The notes under the pieces: model-generated
What the model was told of the DNA's origin: nothing
The model's database searches: none
The model's input: the letters and a program-made list of their open reading frames with translations, nothing else
Shown here: positions 1-6,507 of the stretch, piece after piece
How positions within the stretch are numbered: position 1 is the first letter of the stretch
How the letters are laid out: every line of letters begins with the position of its first letter
DNA from: Candidatus Rokuibacteriota bacterium
GTDB lineage: Bacteria; Methylomirabilota; Methylomirabilia; Rokubacteriales; CSP1-6
NCBI GenBank assembly: GCA_016206385.1
Contig: JACQRS010000300.1
Location: 1-6,994, forward strand
DNA length: 6,994 bases
Direction of reading: 5' to 3'
Made by a program: the position numbers and the translations under genes

Positions 1-2
1 AG

Positions 3-1817
3 GGCGCCCTCCAGGAGCAGGATCCCGGTGGCGAGCAGGACGAAGAACGGCCAGAGCTCGCGCTGGACCGGAACCGAGGCTGGCTGGCTCGCTGCGCCTG
101 CCGGCCGTGCCGGGAACGGCCGCGGCGTCAGGTCCGACTCCTCGGCGCTCATCAGGTTGACCGCCACCCGTGTCTCGCCCTTCGGCGTGACCACGGTGTA
201 GACCCCCACCTCGTCGGTCTCGGTGAAGCTCACCAGCCCGCGCGTCACCGAGGCGTTCACGCTCCGGCCGGATGGGGTCTTCACCGTGGCGGTGTCCACG
301 CCGTGCTCCACCGGAAGCAGGATCGGCTGGCCCGCCTGGAGCTGGAGGCTCGACTGGTCCAGGCCCGCCGGATGGAGCCAGCGGAGGGTGTTGGAGAGGA
401 TCAGCGGGAACGCCACCCGGAGCGGAAAGTCAGTCCGGAAGAGGTCGAAGCCCACAAAGACCGCCTTGCGCTGGGGCTCCTCGAGCACGTAGAGCAAGGG
501 GCCACCCACTGCCTCGATGAGGCTCTTGCCGGCGGCCAGGGGGCGCACTCTGAGCGCCTCCTCGATGACGACCTTCGAGAAGTCCACGTAGCGCATGATG
601 GGGTGGGAGCGATCCCAGTCCATGACGATCGGCTGCTCGATCCGTCCCAGGATCTCCAGGGGGACGTCGGGCGGGGCGGTGTTGACCAGAACGTACCGGC
701 CCGACCCAAGCTTGGGCGGGCTCACGCCGTCCAACACCACGACATCGAACCCTTCCATCCCTCCCTGATAGGCCTCGGGCGTCCTCACCTCCAGCGCGAC
801 CTGGGGGTCCACCCGGAGGACCTTCTCCAGGAAGAGGTTCCCTGGGCTCACCAGGAGCACCCGAATCTGGCGCGGGGGAGGGATGGCTGCATACGCCACG
901 TTGTCCGCCGCGAGGTCGTCGGCCACGTCCAGGCGGACCCGCACCACCCCACCGCCCTGATGGCTGAACGGGAGGATCACCGCGCGCCTCACGCTCGGGT
1001 CGAGAGCCAGGGGCTTCTCGATGACGGGCCGGTCGTCCAAGGTGAGGGAGAAGGTGAAGCTCTGGGGCTCGGCCGAGTAGTTAACCACCGAGAGGAAGGC
1101 CTGGTAGTCGAAGGCCCCATAGTAGGTCTTCCGAATTGCGAGGTTGGTGATCCCCACGTTCCGGCTGCGTCCCCCCGCCCCCACCCAGCGCAGCCGCGGG
1201 TCGCTCGCGTCCTGGGCCGCGGCCCCTTGGGGAAGCGCGCCGTCGGTGAAGACGTGAACCTCCGCCTTGGGATCCTGGACCGTCAGCGACCGCGCGGTCT
1301 GGATCGCCTCGACGAGCCGGTTGGGCAGGTCGCGGGCCTGGGCCGCCCTGATGGCGCCCTTGATCCGGTCGCGGTCCCGGGTGAACGGCGCCAGCACCTG
1401 GGGTTGAATCCCTGCCTCGATCACCATCACCTCGGCGCCCTGGCCGAGCCGCTCCACCGTCGCCAGCGCCTCGCGCTGGGCGACAGCGAAGCGCGACGGC
1501 GCCACGTCGGTGGCCTTCATGGAAGCAGACGCGTCGAGGATCAGCACCACCCGCTGAGCGCCGTGCCCCATCACGGTGACGGCGGGGCGGGCCAGCGCCA
1601 GCGTGAGCGCCGCCAGGGCGAGGATCTGGAGGATGAGGAGGGGATCGCGTTGGAGGCGCTGGAAGAAGGCGGACGCCTCCCGGTCGCGGAGCACCGCCTC
1701 CCAGAGGAGCAGGCTCGACACCCGGAACTCCCGCCGCCGCACCTTCAAGAAGTAGAGAAGCACCAGCGGCAGCGAAAGCGAGAAGAGCAGGAAGGCCAGC
1801 GGAGAGAGGAAGCTCAC
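3..1817 (-). CDS. BatA-type membrane protein with VWA domain (3' end outside the window)
   Basis: Open for 605 codons from a GTG at 1817 with no stop before the window edge. Residues 4-25 form a hydrophobic segment followed by KVRRREFRV and SSLLLWEAV, the hallmark of the BatA N-terminal region. A second membrane segment covers about 61-85. A VWA domain follows with the MIDAS signature DASAS at 95-99 and a TDG loop at 191-193. Residues about 220-310 look like a beta-rich domain, and about 316-480 resemble the glutamine-amidotransferase-like domain common in long BatA-type proteins (family-level resemblance, not tested). A last membrane segment starts near 588 (LWPFFVLLATGILLLE), so perhaps only a few dozen residues are missing. 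The probable role is a membrane-anchored metal-binding partner of the MoxR ATPase, with most of the chain outside the membrane. The GTG has no clear ribosome binding site but overlaps the stop of a mini-ORF as GTGA. No in-frame ATG lies nearby upstream, and the N-terminus matches family expectation, which decided the start. Confidence 0.9.
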   Translation of the reverse strand, partial: MSFLSPLAFLLFSLSLPLVLLYFLKVRRREFRVSSLLLWEAVLRDREASAFFQRLQRDPLLILQILALAALTLALARPAVTVMGHGAQRVVLILDASASMKATDVAPSRFAVAQREALATVERLGQGAEVMVIEAGIQPQVLAPFTRDRDRIKGAIRAAQARDLPNRLVEAIQTARSLTVQDPKAEVHVFTDGALPQGAAAQDASDPRLRWVGAGGRSRNVGITNLAIRKTYYGAFDYQAFLSVVNYSAEPQSFTFSLTLDDRPVIEKPLALDPSVRRAVILPFSHQGGGVVRVRLDVADDLAADNVAYAAIPPPRQIRVLLVSPGNLFLEKVLRVDPQVALEVRTPEAYQGGMEGFDVVVLDGVSPPKLGSGRYVLVNTAPPDVPLEILGRIEQPIVMDWDRSHPIMRYVDFSKVVIEEALRVRPLAAGKSLIEAVGGPLLYVLEEPQRKAVFVGFDLFRTDFPLRVAFPLILSNTLRWLHPAGLDQSSLQLQAGQPILLPVEHGVDTATVKTPSGRSVNASVTRGLVSFTETDEVGVYTVVTPKGETRVAVNLMSAEESDLTPRPFPARPAGAASQPASVPVQRELWPFFVLLATGILLLEGA

Positions 1818-1876
1818 GGCCCGGACCGATCGAGCCCCGGACGCGGAGGCGTCCCAGGGCCGGCGAGCAGGCTCAT
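1814..1876 (-). other. 20-codon mini-ORF linking the DUF58 and VWA genes
   Basis: Its ATG (1876-1874) overlaps the TGA of the DUF58 gene (1875-1873) as ATGA. Its TGA (1816-1814) overlaps the GTG start of the VWA gene (1817-1815) as GTGA. It begins MSLLAGPGTPP and is rich in Pro and Gly, with no recognisable domain. The double overlap would let ribosomes pass by termination-reinitiation from DUF58 to the VWA gene across a 55-base gap that lacks a clear Shine-Dalgarno sequence. Whether it is translated, and whether the peptide matters, cannot be told from sequence. It may be chance. Confidence 0.4.
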
Positions 1877-2763
1877 GCCAGCAGGAGCCCTTTGAGCTGT
1901 CTCAGCATGACCTCCTCGAGGGGCACGTCGGTGGCCACGCGGTGGTAGCTCACCTCCTTGGCACGGCAGAAGGCCTCGGCCTGGTCCAGAAACTGACGGA
2001 GCCGCGTCCGGTACTGGCGCAGGGCCTCGCCGTCCAGCGTGAGCTCCCGCATCTCGCCCGTTTCCGCATCCACGAGGCGGAGGTCACCACCGAAGGTCGG
2101 GTCCAGCTCCTCCGGGGCCAGCAGGTGGATGACGTGCACATCGAACCGCCGCTCGAGAAGCGCGCGCACTCCTGACTCGTAGCCCGCGGGATCCATGAGG
2201 TCGGAAATGAGAACCACAAGCCCCGGCTCCCGGGTCCGGAGGGCGTAGTTGCTGAGGCCCTCGCCGAGCCCGGTGGGGCCGCCCGGACGAAGCCTCAGGA
2301 GAAATTCGACGAGCGGGAGAAACTGGTTCCGGCCGCGGGTGGGCGACCATCCCTCCGCCACCCGGTCCCTTACGATCCCGGCCCCGACCCGCTCCAGGTT
2401 CACGAGGCCCACGAAGCCCATGGCGGCGGCCAGCCGCACCCCATAGTCGAACTTGCTGGGCTCTCCGTAGTCCATCGAGGCGGAGGCGTCGAGGAGCAGA
2501 TGGAGGCACAGGTCCTCTTCGTCGACGAACAGCTTGAGGTAGAGCCGATCCAGCCGGCCGTAGATGTTCCAGTCGACGTAGCGGAGGTCGTCCCCCACCC
2601 CGTAGGGACGGTAATCGCAGAACTCGACGCTGAACCCCTTCCGGGGACTCTTTCGCTCGCCGGTCACCCGACCCCGAAAGGTCCGCTTGGAGGCCAGGGC
2701 GAGGCGTTCCAGCTGGGCGAGGAAGTCGGCGGAGAAGAGCGTCTCCGTCCCGGCGTGGCCCAC
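1873..2763 (-). CDS. DUF58 family protein with VWA-like fold
   Basis: 296 residues, start GTG at 2763, stop TGA. The DUF58 signature is plain: YRPYGVGDDLRYVDW at about 51-65, then NIYGRLDRLYLKLFVDEED. It is followed by a MIDAS-type DASAS at 92-96 and, after a hydrophobic strand, ISDLMD at 186-191, as expected for a VWA-like metal site. No signal peptide or membrane helix is visible, so it is probably cytosolic or peripheral. DUF58 proteins are encoded next to MoxR ATPases in many bacteria and are thought to act with them; biochemical function is poorly known. The start is supported by GAGGAG nine bases upstream, inside the end of the preceding gene, whose TAG lies only 3 bases before this GTG. 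This points to translational coupling. The short form, without an N-terminal membrane pair, is the one usually found in MoxR operons. Confidence 0.94.
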   Translation of the reverse strand: MGHAGTETLFSADFLAQLERLALASKRTFRGRVTGERKSPRKGFSVEFCDYRPYGVGDDLRYVDWNIYGRLDRLYLKLFVDEEDLCLHLLLDASASMDYGEPSKFDYGVRLAAAMGFVGLVNLERVGAGIVRDRVAEGWSPTRGRNQFLPLVEFLLRLRPGGPTGLGEGLSNYALRTREPGLVVLISDLMDPAGYESGVRALLERRFDVHVIHLLAPEELDPTFGGDLRLVDAETGEMRELTLDGEALRQYRTRLRQFLDQAEAFCRAKEVSYHRVATDVPLEEVMLRQLKGLLLA

Positions 2764-2766
2764 GCG

Positions 2767-4224
2767 CTATCGCTCCTCGAGCGCCTGAAAATACTCCTTG
2801 ACCTGGGCCTGGTAGTCGCGCGGGACCTTCTCCTGGGCCAGGGCTTCCTCCATCATCTTGCGGTACTGGGAGTACACCCCGAGGTACTGGAGTCGTGACG
2901 GGACGTTGGCGCCGCGACCGAGCATGTTGGTGTCGAACCCCTCCCTGCGCCCCGACCGGGCCTCGCCCTCGACGCCGACGTCGTAGGGGTTCGCCTGGAG
3001 GCGCCTGGAAGGATCGCCCTTGGGGTGGGCGCCTCGACCCGTACCGGGGAGCGAGCCTTCGCCCTCGCCGAAGTCCTGATCGAACTCGCCCGGGCCGACA
3101 CCTCCCCGGTCGCGGCCGCGGCCCCCTTGCCGTTGGTCATCGCGGCCGCCCCGCAGCGTTCTTCCGGATCGGTTGCGCTCCTCCATGGCCCGCATCTTGG
3201 AGAGGGCCCGCTCCATGGCTTCGAGGGCGCGGTCGGTCTGCCCCATTTCCAGCGCTTCCATGCCCTCCCAGGCCTCGCCGCCCCAGTTGCCGCCCTTGCG
3301 CCCCATCCGCTCCATCTCCGCCAGGAGCTCACGGAGCTTCTCCGGCGAGATCTGATCGGGCCTGAGCCCGCCCGCGAGCGCCTTCATCTTCTGGAAGACC
3401 ATCTTGTACTGGCTCTGGGTGAAGTCGCGCTGGAGGTCCGGGAGACGGTCCACCTGCTCCAGCATCCGGAGGCGCTCATCCCCCTTCTTCAGGAAGCTCG
3501 CGAAGTCGGGCCGGTAGCTCCCGAGCGAGGTGTCCTTGAAGAGCGCCGCGAGATCCCCCGCCAGGTTCTGCGAGGCGCCGCCCTGGCGCGCCATGAGGTC
3601 CCGCTCCATCAGCTCGGCCCGCTGGAGCGGTTCCCGCTTGCCGCCCTTGGGGCGCTCGTCGGAGAGGAGTGTTCCCGCCCGCTCCGCCGGCGCCTCGGCC
3701 TCGTCCGCCGGGCGAGAGAAGTCGGGAAGCGTGCCGCTCGGAAGGGGGAGGGGCGGGGCGAGGGTGAGGACCAACCCCAGGAGCAGCGGGACCGGAAGCA
3801 GCTTGGCCTCCCGCGGCCGCCGGCGCGGCACGACACCGCGCCCGTCGAGCCCCTCGACCCGCGCCAGGGCGTCGGCCACCAGCGCGTCCACCAGCGGCGA
3901 CCGGTCCGACCGCTGGCTCCACTCGAGCGCGGTGGCAACCCGATCCTGGAGCCCGAAGGCACGGTCGATGAGCCGAGCGGCTTCCACGGTCGGGAGCCTC
4001 AGCGAGAGCCCGACCAGCACGCCGGCGACAGCCCCGAGACAGGTCAGCCCGAGGGCGAGGAACGGCGCGGAGGTCCCGAGCACCTCCTTCAGGAGAAGCG
4101 GAACACATCCGGCCAGGGCACCGAAGAACGCGCCCCGGAGCGCATAATACTCGGCCCGGCGGCGCCGCACCTGACGGGCAATCAAACTCACCAGACGCTC
4201 AAGACCGGCTGTCTCGGCTCGCAT
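2767..4224 (-). CDS. DUF4175-like membrane protein with coiled-coil and Gly-rich linker
   Basis: 485 residues, ATG at 4224, TAG at 2769-2767. Two membrane segments lie at about 31-50 and 54-76 and a third at about 141-163, after a basic stretch (PRRRPREAK, 133-141). The region between them (LPTVEAARLIDRAFGLQDRVATALEW, split here for description as 78-102) is typical of DUF4175-type proteins in MoxR/DUF58/VWA operons. Residues 200-350 are charged and helical, probably coiled coil. Residues about 352-400 are low-complexity Gly/Arg/Asp/Glu. The conserved-looking tail (YSQYRKMMEEAL, then VPRDYQAQVKEYFQALEE) resembles the C-terminus of operon partners of this type. Function is unknown; it may be a membrane scaffold. 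AAGGGAAG about three to four bases before the ATG serves as ribosome binding site. The family assignment rests on layout and context and is less certain than the gene itself. Confidence 0.82.
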   Translation of the reverse strand: MRAETAGLERLVSLIARQVRRRRAEYYALRGAFFGALAGCVPLLLKEVLGTSAPFLALGLTCLGAVAGVLVGLSLRLPTVEAARLIDRAFGLQDRVATALEWSQRSDRSPLVDALVADALARVEGLDGRGVVPRRRPREAKLLPVPLLLGLVLTLAPPLPLPSGTLPDFSRPADEAEAPAERAGTLLSDERPKGGKREPLQRAELMERDLMARQGGASQNLAGDLAALFKDTSLGSYRPDFASFLKKGDERLRMLEQVDRLPDLQRDFTQSQYKMVFQKMKALAGGLRPDQISPEKLRELLAEMERMGRKGGNWGGEAWEGMEALEMGQTDRALEAMERALSKMRAMEERNRSGRTLRGGRDDQRQGGRGRDRGGVGPGEFDQDFGEGEGSLPGTGRGAHPKGDPSRRLQANPYDVGVEGEARSGRREGFDTNMLGRGANVPSRLQYLGVYSQYRKMMEEALAQEKVPRDYQAQVKEYFQALEER

Positions 4225-4235
4225 GCTCTTCCCTT

Positions 4236-4250
4236 CCGCCTTCCCGGCGG
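4236..4250 (-). promoter_or_regulatory. small GC-rich intergenic hairpin
   Basis: In the 34-base gap between the MoxR and DUF4175-like genes the minus strand reads CCGCC-GGGAA-GGCGG, a perfect 5-bp stem with a 5-base loop. It ends just before the AAGGGAAG ribosome binding site of the next gene. No U-run follows, so it is not an intrinsic terminator. It could affect mRNA stability or access to the ribosome site. A stem this short in GC-rich DNA may be chance. Confidence 0.3.
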
Positions 4251-4258
4251 TCGAACGG

Positions 4259-5290
4259 TTAACGGAAGAACACCTCCCTGCCCCGGAGACTCTGGCCCTC
4301 GGCGCTCTCGAGGGCCTGGCCGACGAGATCGTCCACGTCCACCCCCTCGGCTTCCCCTTCGAAGTTCAGGATGATCCGGTGCCTCAGCGCGGGCAGAGCC
4401 ATGGCGCGCAAATCCTCCGCGCTCACGTTGTAGCGCCCGTCGGCCAGGGCCCGCACCTTCGCGCCGAGGATGAGGGCCTGGGCGCCGCGCGGGCTGGCCC
4501 CGTACCGGATAAAGCGGCGCGCCGGTTCCGGGGCATGCTCCCACCGGGGATGGGTGGCCATCACGATGAGGGAGGCGAGCTCCCGCACGTGGGCGGCGAC
4601 CGGGACTTCGCGGACGAGTTCGCGGTAGGCGAGCACCGCCTGGCCGGTCATGACCCGGCGGACCTGGGCATCCCGCGGCCGCGTGGTCCGGTCGATGATC
4701 TCGTTGAGCTCCTCAAGCGCCGGGTACTTGACGCGGAGCTTGAAGAGGAAGCGGTCGAGCTGCGCTTCGGGAAGGGGGTAGGTCCCCTCCATCTCGATGG
4801 GGTTCTGGGTGGCCAGCACGAAGAACGGCGCCGGCAGCGGGTGGGCGGTTCCCGACACCGTGGCCGCGCCCTCCTGCATCCCCTCCAGGAGCGCCGACTG
4901 CGTCTTGGGAGTCGCCCGGTTGACCTCGTCGGCGAGGAGGATGTGGGCGAAGATGGGCCCCTTCTGGAACTGGAAGTGTTTGCGACCCGCCACGTCCTCC
5001 ACGATCATGTTGGTGCCGATAATGTCCGCGGGCATGAGGTCGGGGGTGAACTGGATCCGGGAGAAGGAGAGCTCGAGCCCTTCGGCCAGCGTCTTGATGA
5101 GCAGCGTCTTGCCCAGGCCCGGCACGCCCTCGAGGAGCGCGTGCCCGCCGGCGAAGAGCCCGCCGAGGACGTGCGTGATGATCTCGTCGTGTCCGACGAT
5201 CACCTTCTGCACTTCGGCCTTGAGCGCGTGAAACGCCCTGAGGAACTCCTGGACCCGCGCCTGCTGCTCCATCAGAGGCTCCTTTCCCAT
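4259..5290 (-). CDS. MoxR-family AAA+ ATPase
   Basis: 343 residues from ATG 5290, or 337 from a second ATG at 5272. Numbered from 5290, the motifs are: Walker A GVPGLGKT at 55-62; Walker B ILLADE at 117-122 followed by VNRA; sensor 1 ATQNP at 160-164; LDRF at 178-181 with the likely arginine finger R180; and sensor 2 ASPRG at 265-269. These, and the FTPDLMPADIIGT and EGTYPLPEAQLDRF blocks, are textbook MoxR, and the length is normal. All catalytic residues are present. MoxR ATPases form ring oligomers in the cytosol and are believed to act as chaperones that remodel or help insert metal into partner proteins, often VWA proteins encoded beside them, as here. The ATG at 5272 has AGGAG six bases upstream and may be the true start. 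The gene opens the operon behind a promoter at 5345-5373. Confidence 0.96.
   Translation of the reverse strand: MGKEPLMEQQARVQEFLRAFHALKAEVQKVIVGHDEIITHVLGGLFAGGHALLEGVPGLGKTLLIKTLAEGLELSFSRIQFTPDLMPADIIGTNMIVEDVAGRKHFQFQKGPIFAHILLADEVNRATPKTQSALLEGMQEGAATVSGTAHPLPAPFFVLATQNPIEMEGTYPLPEAQLDRFLFKLRVKYPALEELNEIIDRTTRPRDAQVRRVMTGQAVLAYRELVREVPVAAHVRELASLIVMATHPRWEHAPEPARRFIRYGASPRGAQALILGAKVRALADGRYNVSAEDLRAMALPALRHRIILNFEGEAEGVDVDDLVGQALESAEGQSLRGREVFFR
5276..5280 (-). promoter_or_regulatory. ribosome binding site favouring the inner MoxR start (5272)
   Basis: The minus strand reads AAAGGAG-CCTCTG-ATG, placing a near-consensus Shine-Dalgarno sequence about six bases before the ATG at 5272-5270. 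The outer ATG at 5290 has only TGAGG one base upstream, which is too close. The inner start removes MGKEPL and leaves the AAA+ core intact. Confidence 0.6.
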
Positions 5291-5298
5291 GCCTCAGA

Positions 5299-5340
5299 GT
5301 GCCAGAAAACGGGCACGTGTGCCGTTTCGGCACAATTGCC
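5299..5340 (-). promoter_or_regulatory. alternating GTGCC/GGCAC arms in the moxR leader
   Basis: Within 42 bases the sequence holds five alternating arms: GTGCC 5299-5303, GGCAC 5312-5316, GTGCC 5319-5323, GGCAC 5329-5333 and TTGCC 5336-5340. The strongest dyad is the perfect GTGCCG-TTT-CGGCAC at 5319-5333. Neighbouring arms can pair in more than one mutually exclusive way. On the minus-strand transcript one of these forms puts a short hairpin just before CGTTTTCT, and another lies just upstream of the moxR ribosome site. The block sits at about +1 to +40 of the predicted transcript. It could be a repressor operator or a small RNA switch; no known regulator motif is recognised. Confidence 0.45.
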
Positions 5341-5344
5341 CCTC

Positions 5345-5373
5345 ATTATGAGTGCTGCCTACACAAAGTTCAA
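5345..5373 (-). promoter_or_regulatory. sigma70-like promoter for the moxR operon
   Basis: The minus strand has TTGAAC at 5373-5368 (4 of 6 matches to the -35 consensus), a 17-base spacer, and CATAAT at 5350-5345 (5 of 6 matches to -10). Transcription would start near 5338, giving a leader of about 50-70 bases. The site lies in a relatively AT-rich gap in an otherwise GC-rich window, right after the end of the glycosyltransferase gene. This placement fits a separate transcription start for the MoxR operon. Confidence 0.55.
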
Positions 5374-5418
5374 GCTATAGCAATGTTCATACCAGACAAC
5401 CCCTTTCCCCCGCACTAT

Positions 5419-6489
5419 TTAAAACGTTTTATGCTTCCGTCTCACCCCGTTGACCGCGGGCACCAGCCGATCGTATTGGGCCAGGTAGCTCTCCGCTTCG
5501 CGCGCGGGAGGGTAGAGCGCCCGAACCCGGCTCTGCCCGGCCAGCCCGAGCTGCCGCCTCAGCGCCGGATCCTCCGCGAGGCGAGCCGCCTTGGCCTCGA
5601 ACTCTTCCGGTCCCGCGAACAGGAATCCCGTGACCCCGTCTTCGATGAGGGAACGGTTCCCGTCGATGGCTGAGGCGAGGACCGCGCGGCCGCAGGCCAA
5701 GGCCTCAAGGACGGAGTTGGCCATGCCGCCCTCTGAGAGGGAGCAGTTGAGCACCACATCCACGGCTTCGAGGAGCGAGCGTATCTGGCCGTGGGGCACC
5801 GCGCCGAGGTAGGCCGCCCAGGGGCGCTCGGAAAGCGCGCTCAGGAGCCGCTCGCCTTCGTCAGCGTCCAGAATCGGGCCTGCATAGACGAGCCGCACGT
5901 TGGGGAAGCGGCGGACGAGACGATCAAAGGACGGGAGCGGGAAGAGCGGGTCCTTCACCATCCGGATCCCGGCCGGAAAGAGGAAGGTCACCGCATCTCC
6001 GGGGAGACCGAGGCGCTCGGCGAGCGGAAAGGACGGCCCCGCTTCCAGCCGGACGCTCTGGGGGATCACCACCATCTTGGCCTCAAGATCGGGGAGCGCA
6101 CCCGCGATCCTGGTCCGCATGCTGTCGTGGAAGACCGCGACCACGGACGCGCCCTCCAGGACCCATCGCACGGTCTGGGCCCGCTCGGGATCGAAGAGGT
6201 CGTGGTTGCCGTCGGTGCCGGTGATCGTGACGAGGAGCGGCACCTCCAGTTTTCGCGCGATCCGGAGGGCGAGGGGTCCCACCCGGAATGCGTGGAAGGC
6301 GTGGACCAGAGCGGGCCGGTAGCCCTCCACCTCCGCCTCAACCCGGGCATCGGGAACGACCGAGCAATCCCAGAGTCGAAGGCCGACGCCGCACTCCCTG
6401 AGGCCCCGGGCGATCCGGTTCACGGTGATCGCGTTGCCGCGCACCGAGGGGAAGTCGAACGGTGTCAAGAGCGCCACTCTGAGCGCCAT
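5419..6489 (-). CDS. GT4-type glycosyltransferase, GLT1D1-like
   Basis: 356 residues from the ATG at 6489, stop TAA. The reading frame is open to a TTG at 6501, but the ATG has GGGGAG four bases upstream and yields the usual start MALRVALLTPFDFPSVRGN. The layout is two Rossmann domains (GT-B fold). Visible blocks are RGNAITVNRIA at 17-27, ITGTDGNHD at 89-97, FPAGIRMVKDP at 171-181, SEGGMANSVLEAL at 252-264 and IDGNRSLIEDGVTGFLF near 275. The RGNA/TGTD/RxVKDP/SEGM pattern resembles my memory of the GLT1D1 group and, more loosely, SenB-type sugar transferases. It probably transfers a sugar from a nucleotide donor; donor and acceptor are unknown. No signal peptide, so cytosolic. The paired glutamates are E253 and E262, eight residues apart instead of the usual seven. 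It follows the SUMF1-like gene by 18 bases and is probably cotranscribed with it. Confidence 0.88.
   Translation of the reverse strand: MALRVALLTPFDFPSVRGNAITVNRIARGLRECGVGLRLWDCSVVPDARVEAEVEGYRPALVHAFHAFRVGPLALRIARKLEVPLLVTITGTDGNHDLFDPERAQTVRWVLEGASVVAVFHDSMRTRIAGALPDLEAKMVVIPQSVRLEAGPSFPLAERLGLPGDAVTFLFPAGIRMVKDPLFPLPSFDRLVRRFPNVRLVYAGPILDADEGERLLSALSERPWAAYLGAVPHGQIRSLLEAVDVVLNCSLSEGGMANSVLEALACGRAVLASAIDGNRSLIEDGVTGFLFAGPEEFEAKAARLAEDPALRRQLGLAGQSRVRALYPPAREAESYLAQYDRLVPAVNGVRRKHKTF
5420..5431. repeat. 12-bp palindrome at the end of the glycosyltransferase gene
   Basis: TAAAACGTTTTA is a perfect palindrome covering the last codons and part of the stop of the glycosyltransferase gene. 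It has no loop and no T-tract, so it does not look like a terminator. It could be a protein-binding site about 47 bases upstream of the moxR -35 box, or simply part of the AT-rich end of the gene. Confidence 0.25.
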
Positions 6490-6507
6490 GGTTCTCCCCA
6501 ACCCTCC

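Noticed and set aside
303..1895. 530-codon plus-strand ORF
   Set aside because: It lies antisense to the VWA gene, which has clear BatA and MIDAS motifs. The plus-strand product is rich in His, Arg, Glu and Pro with no domain, as expected from GC-rich codon mirroring.
3025..4374. 449-codon plus-strand ORF
   Set aside because: Antisense shadow of the DUF4175-like gene; biased composition and no recognisable motif.
5288..5303. Possible sigma54 promoter (TGGCAC followed by GGCA) before moxR
   Set aside because: The spacing between the GG and GC elements is one base short, and the downstream element is poor.
5311..5323. Intrinsic terminator from the GGCAC-GT-GTGCC dyad and the nearby T-run
   Set aside because: The best stem leaves only a 4-bp helix with a 4-base loop and the T-run has just four Ts; too weak to call a terminator alone.
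4223..5380. 385-codon plus-strand ORF
   Set aside because: Antisense shadow of the MoxR gene, whose AAA+ motifs are unmistakable.
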